NCBI GenBank assembly: GCA_964591275.1
Contig: CAZQAE010000060.1
Location: 1 to 31,395, forward strand
Direction: 5' to 3'
Length of the DNA stretch: 31,395 bases
Source: G963674685 sp964591275
GTDB lineage: Bacteria > Lernaellota > Lernaellaia > JACKCT01
Part shown: one piece after another, positions 17,398-26,116 of the stretch
How positions within the stretch are numbered: position 1 is the stretch's first letter
How the letters are laid out: every line of letters begins with the position of its first letter
Made by a program: the position numbers and the translations under genes
Notes under the pieces: model-generated
The model's input: only the letters and a program-made list of their open reading frames with translations
Told to the model about the DNA's origin: nothing
Databases searched by the model: none

Positions 17398-18558
17398 ATG
17401 AATTTTGATCTAACGCCGGAGCAAAACGCACTTCGCGATCAGGTGAGGAAATTTGCGGAAAATGAAATCAAGCCGGTCGCGCACGAATTTGACGAAAAGG
17501 AAAGTTTTTCGATTGAACTGACGAAAAAGATGGCTGAAATGGGGCTTTTCGGTATGTTTGTCTCATCCGAATACGGCGGCTCAGAGGTCGGTTATCTGGG
17601 CTACGTGATCGCGGTGGAGGAAATCGCCCGCGTGGACGGCTCACAGGCCGCAACCATCGCGGCCGGAAATTCCCTCGGCATTGGGCCGATCTATTATTTT
17701 GGGAGCGACCAGCAGAAAAACGAGTGGCTGCCCAGGTTGTGCGCGGGTGAAATTCTGGCCAGTTTTGGCCTGACCGAGCCCAACGCCGGATCGGATGCCG
17801 GCGCGAGCAGCACCTCCGCAAAACTGGACGGGGACGAGTGGGTCATCAACGGCAGCAAAATTTTCATCACAAATTCCTCTTCCGAAATGGCGGGAATCTG
17901 CGTGGTGCAGGCAGTGACCGGCAAAAGAGACGACGGAAGAAATGAACTGTCCTGCATCCTTGTCCCGCAGGGATCACCCGGATTCAAAGCGGTGACCATG
18001 CACGGCAAAATGATGTGGCGGGCTTCCGATACGGGCGAACTCTACTTTGATGATTGCCGCGTTCCCAAAGGAAATCTGCTGGGCGTCAAGGGCGAGGGAT
18101 TTCACCAGATGATGAAAACGTTGGACGGCGGGCGTCTTTCCATTGCCGCTATGGGTCTCGGCGGCGCGCAGGGAGCCTTTGAGGCAGCGCTGCGCTATGC
18201 CAAGGAAAGAACGCAATTCGGCAAGATTATCGGCAATTTCCAATCCATTTCCAACAAATTGGCGGACATGGCCATGGAGATTGAGGCCGCCCGTTCGCTT
18301 CTGTACAAGGCCGCGTGGCTGCGGGATGAAAAAAGACCTTTCGGCCGGGAAGCCGCCATGGCCAAACTGTATTGCTCGGAGGTCATGCGTCGCGTGACGC
18401 ACGCTGCGGTCCAAATCCACGGCGGTTACGGCCTGATGAAGGAGTACGACGTGGAACGTTTTTATCGGGATCAGCGACTGCTGGAGATCGGCGAGGGAAC
18501 CAGCGAAGTTCAGCGCGTCGTCATAGCGCGGCACTTGGGATTGAAGCCGATTATGTAA
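17398..18558 (+). CDS. Acyl-CoA dehydrogenase (short/branched-chain or butyryl-CoA type)
   Basis: 386 residues from ATG 17398, which follows AAGGAG at about 10 nt; an in-frame TTG at 17377 is upstream of that site and unlikely. It is an FAD flavoprotein that oxidises acyl-CoA to trans-2-enoyl-CoA and passes electrons to ETF. Signatures include SFGLTEPNAGSDAG (residues 122-134), FITNSS, the CoA/FAD segment ERTQFGK, and GGYGLMKEYDVERFYRD. The catalytic base of this class is Glu366 in EGTSEVQ. No ETF, thiolase or enoyl-CoA hydratase gene is near, so the chain length and pathway cannot be fixed. The product could feed ferredoxin/NADH metabolism with Rnf, but the window does not show this. Confidence 0.93.
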   Translation: MNFDLTPEQNALRDQVRKFAENEIKPVAHEFDEKESFSIELTKKMAEMGLFGMFVSSEYGGSEVGYLGYVIAVEEIARVDGSQAATIAAGNSLGIGPIYYFGSDQQKNEWLPRLCAGEILASFGLTEPNAGSDAGASSTSAKLDGDEWVINGSKIFITNSSSEMAGICVVQAVTGKRDDGRNELSCILVPQGSPGFKAVTMHGKMMWRASDTGELYFDDCRVPKGNLLGVKGEGFHQMMKTLDGGRLSIAAMGLGGAQGAFEAALRYAKERTQFGKIIGNFQSISNKLADMAMEIEAARSLLYKAAWLRDEKRPFGREAAMAKLYCSEVMRRVTHAAVQIHGGYGLMKEYDVERFYRDQRLLEIGEGTSEVQRVVIARHLGLKPIM

Positions 18559-18614
18559 GAATGCGGAATTTCGAATTTGGAATGGCGATTTTCTTATTCG
18601 GAATGCGGAATTCG
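18559..18614. repeat. Degenerate short direct repeats, GGAATGCGGAATTCG type
   Basis: Right after the acyl-CoA dehydrogenase stop, the unit GAATGCGGAATTTCG (18559-18573) recurs as GGAATGCGGAATTCG (18600-18614), with a diverged copy (GGAATGGCGATTTTC) between. The DNA looks non-coding and sits just before the terminator hairpin. I cannot tell whether it belongs to a dispersed family elsewhere in the genome. Confidence 0.5.
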
Positions 18615-18622
18615 TAAATAAA

Positions 18623-18651
18623 AAACGGCGCGGCCATTGGCCGCGCCGTTT
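18623..18651. terminator. Strong bidirectional terminator hairpin
   Basis: A perfect 13-bp inverted repeat (AAACGGCGCGGCC / GGCCGCGCCGTTT) with an ATT loop, flanked by A-rich sequence on the left and TTT on the right. It lies between the convergent acyl-CoA dehydrogenase and lipoprotein genes and can serve both. Confidence 0.85.
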
Positions 18652-18671
18652 GTCGTAAACGAGAAAGGTGG

Positions 18672-20141
18672 TTACTTAAATTCGATCCAGTCGATCAGGC
18701 CCGCCGAGTCGTAAATCGAGTCGGCCACGTCGGAGACGGTGGCGATGATCGTGATCGAGGCAAAGTCCTCGGGCAGCGGCACGGAAGCCGTATTGCCCAG
18801 GTTGTCGTTAACGGGTGCGCCGCGGGGATTGCTTTCGCCGTCGCCGCCTTTGAGTCCGCCATCGAACTCATTGGGATTGTCGTTCCATTGGGCGTCAAGC
18901 GAATCTCCGATTTCGGCGATTGTCACGGCGTCGCCGGCCAAATCCATCCAGTCGTCGCTTGTGGCGACGTTGTTGACCGAGCGGTTGACCGCGTAGATCG
19001 GCGAACCCTGCACGATGACGGTGAAGATGTCGTTATAGGCGCTGCCGACCCACTCTTCGTATTCCTGGCTCACGAAGTTGTAGCTGATCTCCATGCTGGT
19101 GGCTCCGCTGGGGACCGGTACAGTAACTGTGGCCGTGCAACTTTGCACGCCATCGCCGCCCGAAGAGATGTAGAGATACTGATCCTCGTCGCCGCCGGGG
19201 AACAGGGCGCCATAGGCCTGATCGCCCACACCTGACAGGCAACCGGTGGTGAATACCCAACCGGCGGCCAGACCATCTTCAAAATCGATACGGTCGCCGA
19301 GATCCTCTTCAGGAGGCGAATCTTCCATCTCATTTTCACCGGTGTCCACGTTGTCGGTTTCATCCTCAAATTCGTCATTCGGGGGCGTATCGTCCACGTT
19401 ACAGGGTGGTTCGCCATCCCCGCCGCAGGTCTCAGTCTTGGGGTTCGGATCCTCTTCCGTGTCCGTGGACGGAGCGGATGTTTCACCCTGGCAGTCGTCG
19501 CCGTCGCTGAAATTAACCGCGGCCGGTTTGCCGCTTAGCGTGGGCAGCGCCCATCCGCCCTCTGGTTCTTCGCCCGTGTACGTGAAGAAGGGGCTGTCGG
19601 AAGCCGTAACCTGGATGCCGGATTTCGCGTTGCCGCTGCAGTCCTTGACTTCACCGCTGACGAAGCCGTTTTGCTCTGCGGAGAAGTAAAAGGCGTACAT
19701 GCCCGCGCCGGAAGACCCGATCGAATCTCCCAGCTTTTCCATCGTCTCGGAATCCAGTTTGATTGCGCCGTCGTCGTAAATGACCTTATTGGCGTAGCGC
19801 AGTCTGTTGCCAAAACCATCTACGGCTTCGACTTTCGCCACAGCGATCATCTGGTCCAGGTCGTCCTCATCCACACCAAGAAAATCAACGAGCGTACCCA
19901 CTTGCGGGATCTCGAGTTCCTGGTCGATCACCGAGGACTGATCCTCATCAAGGTCCTTGGCAAACAGGAAGTACCAACCGTCCGGCGTATCGACGCCGAC
20001 AGCATCTTCGTCACAAACTAATCCGAGTTCATCGCACAGCGCGTTTTTGGCGGCCTCCGCAGCGCTATCCTCGTCGCATCCAACGACTCCGAAGATAAGA
20101 AGCGCCGCAATCGCCAGTATTGCCCAATTCTGTTTTCGCAT
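18672..20141 (-). CDS. Acidic lipoprotein with choice-of-anchor-like C-terminal domain
   Basis: 489 residues from the second of two adjacent ATGs (20141), 7 nt after GGAGG; an extended frame to 20198 has no ribosome site. The N-terminus is a lipoprotein signal with Cys22 in the lipobox VVGC. Residues of about 23-220 include a stretch like carboxypeptidase-regulatory folds (SGEVKDCSGNAKSGIQV). A Pro/Asp/Glu-rich linker with three Cys follows (about 220-300). The C-terminal domain contains NFVSQEYEEWVGSAYNDIF, which closely matches the choice-of-anchor L signature (SxEYxEFVGSxYNDxF). It is probably an outer-membrane-anchored surface protein of unknown role. Confidence 0.75.
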   Translation of the reverse strand: MRKQNWAILAIAALLIFGVVGCDEDSAAEAAKNALCDELGLVCDEDAVGVDTPDGWYFLFAKDLDEDQSSVIDQELEIPQVGTLVDFLGVDEDDLDQMIAVAKVEAVDGFGNRLRYANKVIYDDGAIKLDSETMEKLGDSIGSSGAGMYAFYFSAEQNGFVSGEVKDCSGNAKSGIQVTASDSPFFTYTGEEPEGGWALPTLSGKPAAVNFSDGDDCQGETSAPSTDTEEDPNPKTETCGGDGEPPCNVDDTPPNDEFEDETDNVDTGENEMEDSPPEEDLGDRIDFEDGLAAGWVFTTGCLSGVGDQAYGALFPGGDEDQYLYISSGGDGVQSCTATVTVPVPSGATSMEISYNFVSQEYEEWVGSAYNDIFTVIVQGSPIYAVNRSVNNVATSDDWMDLAGDAVTIAEIGDSLDAQWNDNPNEFDGGLKGGDGESNPRGAPVNDNLGNTASVPLPEDFASITIIATVSDVADSIYDSAGLIDWIEFK

Positions 20142-20257
20142 CATTTTTCCTCCAACCTTGTAAAGGTTCATTTTTCGCCAACGAATTTTCACAAACATCT
20201 ATTGAAATCTAATAGCAAATTGCAGCTTGTTTTGTCAAAGCAAAAGAAGGGAGTAGG

Positions 20258-21094
20258 CTAATTTGTGGATTGTGCCTTTTGTCTGATTTCTTCTGGAGAG
20301 TGGTACCAGTTCAGATCTACCAGGTTTTTCAGGTAATCAAGAAAATATTTGTCGTCGTCGCCGGCGAAGGAAATGATTTTTACGCCTGCCCCGTAAGGAT
20401 ACCTGTCTTCCCCATTGTTGCAGCAGTCGAAGCTGGTGACAACTTCCACAAGGCAATTGAGGGTTTTGTCCATGGTCTTTCCCGTGAAAGCCACATCGTA
20501 TTCTGATCCAACGTCCAGCGGACCCGCAGTTTTGATATATAAGCCTTTGACGGAAATGTTCTCGGTTTGTGCGTTCATGAGACCCAGGATGTCTTTGACG
20601 GTGACTTCCAGAGCATCCTCGAAACGCGTGAATTCCCTCCGTTTGTACTCACTGCGAAGCGTTATTTCTACGAAACGGACATAATCTTCGGGAGGATCGG
20701 TCAGTCTGATACCCAACAAATATTTGTGCTGGGAAATGATGGGCAGGTCTCTTTTACGCACCAGCATACCATTCAATTCCCGCCCTTCCATTTCCGGAGC
20801 TGTGAGAAAAACCGAAACCGGATGACCGACCTCCACATCCTGATTGCAGGTGAGGCCAAGGCCTGATTTGGATAGATCCTGAACGAATGCGTGAAAGTCA
20901 CTGGACTGAATGTGAACTTTGGCAAGCATCCTTCGAGTCGCACGTTTTTGAAGACGTTTGTGGGTCACTTTCAGAATCTCCCGCTGCTTGACGAATTTTC
21001 TCACTGGACGAGACGATAACCCATGATGAACGACAGGTCCATGCCCTAAATGGCCTTGCCATACCGAATAAAAGGAAAACAAGGTATTTTTCAA
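20258..21094 (-). CDS. Tandem PilZ-domain protein
   Basis: Up to 278 residues if the TTG at 21094 is used; there is no good ribosome site there and a downstream GTG/TTG start is possible, so the N-terminus is uncertain. Two PilZ-like domains can be read. The first has RATRR (51-55) and DLSKSG (73-78); the second has REFTR (153-157) and NISVKG (179-184). Both thus carry the RxxxR and (D/N)xSxxG motifs that bind cyclic di-GMP. There is no membrane segment. It is transcribed divergently from the 1550-residue pseudo-receiver gene, with 343 bp between them. A role in c-di-GMP-responsive motility or envelope control is inference. Confidence 0.78.
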   Translation of the reverse strand: MKNTLFSFYSVWQGHLGHGPVVHHGLSSRPVRKFVKQREILKVTHKRLQKRATRRMLAKVHIQSSDFHAFVQDLSKSGLGLTCNQDVEVGHPVSVFLTAPEMEGRELNGMLVRKRDLPIISQHKYLLGIRLTDPPEDYVRFVEITLRSEYKRREFTRFEDALEVTVKDILGLMNAQTENISVKGLYIKTAGPLDVGSEYDVAFTGKTMDKTLNCLVEVVTSFDCCNNGEDRYPYGAGVKIISFAGDDDKYFLDYLKNLVDLNWYHSPEEIRQKAQSTN

Positions 21095-21357
21095 GCTAAA
21101 TCACCGAGATCGACATTGCAAAGTAAGTCGAGCATCGCAAAAATCCGTCCTGATGGTTCCTGGCAAGAGCGCGCATCATTGTCTCGACTCAGCGCAACGT
21201 TGGCCTCGATTCCCGGAGTTCTTTGACAAAGCCTATGCTAAAAGGATAAATTATGTTGGCGTTTTTGTCCGTGTTGGGGCGAGGCGTAGCGAATTCATTT
21301 TACTATAGTTAAAGCCAATAAACAGCGTATGCCAAGATGGCTTGATTGAGCGTGATC

Positions 21358-21386
21358 TTGACATTGGCAGTGAGTTGACCTTTATT
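21358..21386 (+). promoter_or_regulatory. Candidate promoter for the 1550-residue gene
   Basis: TTGACA (21358-21363), 17-nt spacer, TTTATT (21381-21386, four of six consensus bases); the predicted leader is about 45 nt. A second candidate is TTGACA at 21223-21228 with TAAATT at 21247-21252 (18-nt spacer). The rest of the 343-bp divergent gap 21095-21437 shows no gene, RNA or strong hairpin. Confidence 0.4.
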
Positions 21387-21437
21387 CCAAATATGCTCTT
21401 TCTCTCGGAACGACACGCACTATAAGAGGGATGAAAA

Positions 21438-24400
21438 TTGGCCGAAATTCTTGTGGTTGACCACAGCGCAAAGAAGCGGACCTGGCTGAACAAAATCCTT
21501 AACGTCGGCGGCCATCAAGTTTATTTTTGCAAAGATGGCGCTGAAGCTGTCGGCGCTTTTAAACAGACGCGCCCCGACGCTGTGATTCTTACATTGAACC
21601 TGCCGAAGCTTCCGGGTTCGAAGTTGGCGGAACAGATAAAGGAAATGCCTGAAGGAAAGCACACGCCAGTCATTTTAACGGGAAGCGGCCCGATTTTTCA
21701 CAGAGCCGTCATGGATGCGAAATTCGACCCCGGTTGGAATGTTGATTCCATTCTTGAGGAACCATATTCAGGTTCTCTGATTCTTTCAACGCTGGCGGAA
21801 CAGATTGCACATTTCGCCGGGCCGGTTGATGCGACCGAAGATACCGCCGAATCTGTTGAGGACGACAAAGCCCATGACGCATCATGGGACGCTCCCAGGC
21901 CTTCGGCATCGCCGGAACGCGTGGATGATTTTGCTGAGCAGATGGAAGTGGAGCGGTTGTCGCTGGAAATAAAAAATCTGCAAAAGCGCAAAACCGAATC
22001 CGAAGCCAAATACAGTCATGCCGAATCAGAGGCTCGGGATCGACTGGCAACGCTGCAGGTTGACGCCGATATGCTGGAAGGTGAAATCAACAGCCTTCTT
22101 GAAGACAAGGTGAATAAGGAAACGGAGTATCGGCTAAGGGAGGAAGAAGCCCAAAGTCGCCTGGCCGAATTGCAGTTAGGTATTGCCAGTGCTCAAAAGG
22201 AGTTCGAATCTCTGGAAAACTCCAAAGAGAATTTGGATATGGAACGTGCGCAGGCGCAGGAAAAGGCTCGTAGCGCTGTGGAGCAGGCGCAAAACGAGGC
22301 CAATATCCTCGTCGAAGAAATCAGCGAACTTCGCGCCAAAAGGGATGAAGCAGCGCATAGTCGGGAAATGGAAGAAGAGCAATCGAAATCGAGAGTTGCC
22401 GAACTTCGCTCGGAATCGAAAAATTTGGAAGAGGAAGTTGCGCGCATCGGCGATCGCAAAGCAAAAGAACAGGAGGCTTTCGATCAGGTCAAATCGGAGT
22501 TTGACGAAAAGATTGAATCACGCCATGGCGAAATCGAAGCGCTCAATGATGAAATTCGGAAGTTGCACGAGTCGAAAGAGACGGTTGCCAGGGAAAAAGA
22601 GAGTGGTGAACGGGAACATCAGGAAGCTCTTTCAGGGATGCGTGATGAAAAGCTAAAGCTGGAAGATGCCCTCGGCGTGTTGCAGGCCGCGATAATTGAA
22701 GCGGAAAAAACGCAAAGGCATTCTTTGGACCAGTCGCATGGCCGTATGGCCGAAATTCAAGCTGAAAGCGACAAATTGCGCAAGGAAATGACGGCGCTTC
22801 GCCAAAAGCGGGATGAATTTCTGGCACAACAAGAAACGGAAGAAGTCCAGGCCGCTTCGAAAATTACGGAGCTTGGAAAAGAAGCCAGTGGTCTGGAAGA
22901 AAAGATTATAGCCCTTCACGAGCAAAGCGATCAGGCGCAGCAGACTTTGCTCAATCGCAAGGCCGAAATCGAAAAGGAAATATCTTCCTCGAAACTGGAA
23001 GTTGAGCAACTGAACACGGCGATAGAGGAGCTTCGTGAGAAGAAAGAAAAAACAGAAAACGAGACAATAGCCGGCGATCAGCAGCGGCAGAAAATCCTGT
23101 CCGCGCTGCACGAAGACAAAAGGAAACTGGAAGATCAACTGGCGCTGTTGAAAAAATCGAAAATCGAAACAGAACAAACACAGGCGGAATTGCTGGAACA
23201 GTCAAGTCAACGCATTGAAAAGGCCAATGCGGAGTCAGATAAACTGCGCGCCGAGGCTGAACGCCTTCGGGCTGAAAAGGATCAATTCCTTCATGGACAG
23301 AAAATGGAAGAGGAGGAGGCGACATCTAGAATTGCCGGTCTTCGCATCGGGGTCAATGACCTGGAAAGTGAAGTCGCATCAACTCGCGCGGCGCGAGAAA
23401 AAGAGGAAAGCGAAGCCAAAGAACGTAAGGCGGAACTTGAAAAGGAAATTTCCACTTTGGAAAGTGAACACAGTCAACTCAACGCAAAAATCGGTGAACT
23501 GCGTGAGTTGGAAGAATCCGTCGGTCGGAGCAGAGACTCGGTCGAGCAAAAAAGCGAAACAACTCTGGCCTCGTACGGGGATAATAAGAAGGTTGCGGCC
23601 GATGAGCTGAGTTCCCTGACGGCTAGGATTGAGGAGCAAAAGGCGCAACAGGCTCGGTCTTTGTCCGAAGCGCAAAACGAAATCGTTGCCGTTCAAACGG
23701 AATCGGAAACTCTACGATCTGAGGCGAACCGCCTACGCAAGGCCAATGCTGACATGGATCGGGAGTTGAGGGAAAAGAAAGAAAGCGCCGAGAAACGAAT
23801 TTTAACTCTGCAAAGCGAAGCAGATCGTCTCAGCGGTCAGATTGTCGCCCAAAAGGCGCAGCATGCCAAAGAGAGTGGCGATGCGGCAAAGAGCGTCCAT
23901 GATCGCCTTCAATCGCTAAGGGAAAAAACCAAGCAGATCGAGAAATATGTGGGACTCGTTCGCCAGAATCGGCAGGCGGAGGAAAGCAAGGCTGAAAAAG
24001 CGAGTCAGCAACTTGCCGTTGTGAAAGACGAGCTGAAAAAGGTTGGAGTCTTCATTCAGGACGCCAAAAACGAACGCCGGCAGTATCAAGGCGACATTAA
24101 GAGTTCTAAGGCGGAGTATGATCGAATCAGTCGAAATCTGGACACCACCCGAAAGCAGTTGGACGATGCCAAAAAGGAAATGGCGACGCGTCAGGTCAGT
24201 GAGCTTGAAAGCCAAAGCGCCAGGAAGGCAGAAATAGAGGCTCTCGAAGCCCGGAAGAAGGGAATCGAGAGCGATCTGAATACAAAAGAGATTGAGGCTC
24301 GCGAGCGTCTTGCGGAAATGCAAATCCAACTTCATGAAATTATTGATAAAAATCGAAATCATCGCCTTGAAATGGACGCAGAGCTTCGGCGTCACGAGGA

Positions 24401-26090
24401 GGATATTCAACGTCGCGAGCAGCAGGCGAAAATCAAGCTGGCGAAGATTCTCGCGAAAGCTCTTGATGCCCGCGAGGCCGTGATCAAATCCCACAGAATC
24501 TACAAGGCTCAAAAGGAATCCCTCAAACGAGCACAGGAGCGACTCAGAGCCAGGCTTATCGAGGCCGAACTCAATCAGCGTGAAAAAGTGGCCAAGGACC
24601 AGTTAATGCGGATCCACGCTGAGATGTTGGAGATCAATGGATCGATAAAAAACATTCGAAACAAGCGAGAGCACGTCGCGCAGGGACACTCCCGCTTCGA
24701 TGACGGCGATTTTCTGAACAAGGAAATCAAGAGCGTCGAAAAAACGATAGAAAATGTTATGAGAATCTCCAGCCGCCAAGATCTCGATAGCTTTGTCGAA
24801 TCCGCGGCAAAGCCGAAGCCGGTTGCCGGAGCGGCGATTGCGCCTGTGAAGGAAAAGGTTGCCCGTCCGGAATCAACGAGAGAATCGAAGACTGAAGCCC
24901 ATCAAAAACTCGAGAAAGATGTGGGGCTGATTTCCAAGCCGAAAATCGAGAAGGCCGCTCCCCAAACGGGAGATGAGAAGAGACAACGCATAGAGGATAT
25001 TTTCAGCGAACTGGTTCCGGGGGGGGGCTCCAAGTCCCAAATGCCCAAGCTTGATGTGAAGAAAGTTTATGAGGATGCGCAGGAGCCTGAGGAAGCCATC
25101 ACCGTGTCCGATGAAATAAGCGAAATCATGGAATCGGCAGTCAGGTCCGTTGACCAAGAGGCGACAGAGGAAATCACCGTCGGTAAACCGATGGGCGCCG
25201 GTCGCCAAAAAGGAGGGGACGATCCGCCCAGTCCGCATGACGCGATTCCCGGATTTCAGACTACCGCGGAGGCGGGGACGGAAGATGAGTTGGTTCAGGA
25301 GATCGTTCGCAAACACTCGGTTTTAAAAAGCGCCAACTATTTCGAACTTCTGGGCATTCCTCAAACGGCCACCGAACAGGAGATCCGCTACGCCTATCGA
25401 TGGATGACGAGGAAGTTCTACCCGGAAAAAATTCAGGGCGATTATTCCCAGGAAATTCAGATCAAGGCCAAGGAGGTCATGGACAGGGCTACGGAGGCTT
25501 ATAGAGTCCTCGTCGAGTTTAAAACCCGCCGCGATTATATAAAAAACATGGGTCATCCCGCCGAAAAGCAGAAACGCAGCGTCTATACCGTGCTCCAGGC
25601 GGAAAACGAATTCAACATCGGACTGTCGGCTGTAAAGCATAAGGCATGGCACATCGCCAGACAGCACTTTGCCAAAGCGATGGAAATGTTTCCAGAAGAA
25701 GCCCTATATCATGCCTATTTCGGGTGGGCCATATACAATATGCAGGATATTAAGCTGGCCGAGCGCACCGCTCAGGCCCAGGTTCTATTCGAAAAGGCCA
25801 TTGGTTTGAATCCCAAGGTTGATCAGGCTTACTTTTTTCTCGGCATGATCATGAAAGACAAGGATTTTCTCGACAAGGCGTCTAAGCTTTTCGCCCAGGC
25901 CTATCGGATCAACAAGAAAAACAAGGAAGCACAGAATCAGTTGAAGATTTTAATGAAAATGAAACAGGGGCGAAAAGCGGAAGTCGAGTCCGTCGGACCG
26001 ACCGCGCAGGCTCAAAGTGAATCTTTTCTTTCCGGCGACTTCAATGTGGATCGGGTCAAAGACGCCATTAAAAAGGTGTTTTCCTCTTAA
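21438..26090 (+). CDS. Giant pseudo-receiver / coiled-coil / J-like / TPR scaffold protein
   Basis: 1550 residues, starting at TTG 21438 with GAGGG 8 nt upstream; the ATG at 21431 is out of frame and soon stops. Residues 1-125 look like a response-regulator receiver. The phosphoacceptor Asp is Thr52 (VILTLNLPKLPGS), the acidic pair is Asp8-His9, and the Lys position is Glu (ILEEPYSG), so it should not be phosphorylated. Residues of about 165-1115 are Glu/Lys/Arg/Ala-rich coiled coil with four internal repeats of about 150 residues. A linker (about 1115-1295) carries a G9 tract at codons 1194-1197. Residues 1298-1370 align with a J domain, but HPD is Tyr-Pro-Glu (1328-1330). TPR-like helices end the protein (about 1390-1510). 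Pseudo-receiver plus coiled coil recalls Myxococcus AglZ and FrzS; the J/TPR end does not. Confidence 0.85.
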   Translation: MAEILVVDHSAKKRTWLNKILNVGGHQVYFCKDGAEAVGAFKQTRPDAVILTLNLPKLPGSKLAEQIKEMPEGKHTPVILTGSGPIFHRAVMDAKFDPGWNVDSILEEPYSGSLILSTLAEQIAHFAGPVDATEDTAESVEDDKAHDASWDAPRPSASPERVDDFAEQMEVERLSLEIKNLQKRKTESEAKYSHAESEARDRLATLQVDADMLEGEINSLLEDKVNKETEYRLREEEAQSRLAELQLGIASAQKEFESLENSKENLDMERAQAQEKARSAVEQAQNEANILVEEISELRAKRDEAAHSREMEEEQSKSRVAELRSESKNLEEEVARIGDRKAKEQEAFDQVKSEFDEKIESRHGEIEALNDEIRKLHESKETVAREKESGEREHQEALSGMRDEKLKLEDALGVLQAAIIEAEKTQRHSLDQSHGRMAEIQAESDKLRKEMTALRQKRDEFLAQQETEEVQAASKITELGKEASGLEEKIIALHEQSDQAQQTLLNRKAEIEKEISSSKLEVEQLNTAIEELREKKEKTENETIAGDQQRQKILSALHEDKRKLEDQLALLKKSKIETEQTQAELLEQSSQRIEKANAESDKLRAEAERLRAEKDQFLHGQKMEEEEATSRIAGLRIGVNDLESEVASTRAAREKEESEAKERKAELEKEISTLESEHSQLNAKIGELRELEESVGRSRDSVEQKSETTLASYGDNKKVAADELSSLTARIEEQKAQQARSLSEAQNEIVAVQTESETLRSEANRLRKANADMDRELREKKESAEKRILTLQSEADRLSGQIVAQKAQHAKESGDAAKSVHDRLQSLREKTKQIEKYVGLVRQNRQAEESKAEKASQQLAVVKDELKKVGVFIQDAKNERRQYQGDIKSSKAEYDRISRNLDTTRKQLDDAKKEMATRQVSELESQSARKAEIEALEARKKGIESDLNTKEIEARERLAEMQIQLHEIIDKNRNHRLEMDAELRRHEEDIQRREQQAKIKLAKILAKALDAREAVIKSHRIYKAQKESLKRAQERLRARLIEAELNQREKVAKDQLMRIHAEMLEINGSIKNIRNKREHVAQGHSRFDDGDFLNKEIKSVEKTIENVMRISSRQDLDSFVESAAKPKPVAGAAIAPVKEKVARPESTRESKTEAHQKLEKDVGLISKPKIEKAAPQTGDEKRQRIEDIFSELVPGGGSKSQMPKLDVKKVYEDAQEPEEAITVSDEISEIMESAVRSVDQEATEEITVGKPMGAGRQKGGDDPPSPHDAIPGFQTTAEAGTEDELVQEIVRKHSVLKSANYFELLGIPQTATEQEIRYAYRWMTRKFYPEKIQGDYSQEIQIKAKEVMDRATEAYRVLVEFKTRRDYIKNMGHPAEKQKRSVYTVLQAENEFNIGLSAVKHKAWHIARQHFAKAMEMFPEEALYHAYFGWAIYNMQDIKLAERTAQAQVLFEKAIGLNPKVDQAYFFLGMIMKDKDFLDKASKLFAQAYRINKKNKEAQNQLKILMKMKQGRKAEVESVGPTAQAQSESFLSGDFNVDRVKDAIKKVFSS
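22240..23850 (+). repeat. Long-period internal repeat in the coiled coil
   Basis: Similar blocks of the form (E/D)Q-(S/A)...AESDKLR-x-E-x-x-x-LR-x-(K/E)(R/K)D-x-F recur at residues of about 282, 431, 587 and 744 (anchor nucleotides 22281, 22728, 23196, 23667). They are 447, 468 and 471 bp apart. Units two and three are the most alike (AESDKLR in both). This suggests stepwise in-gene duplication of a unit of about 155 residues, now diverged. Confidence 0.6.
25019..25027 (+). repeat. G9 homopolymer inside the coding sequence
   Basis: Nine G encode the end of Pro1194 through Gly1197 in the linker before the J-like domain. Gain of one G would read to TGA after 8 codons past the tract; loss of one would read to TGA after 10. 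Either change removes the J-like and TPR regions and leaves a product of about 1205 residues. Confidence 0.85.
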
Positions 26091-26116
26091 GACAATTCGT
26101 GAGTGCAACGGATTTG

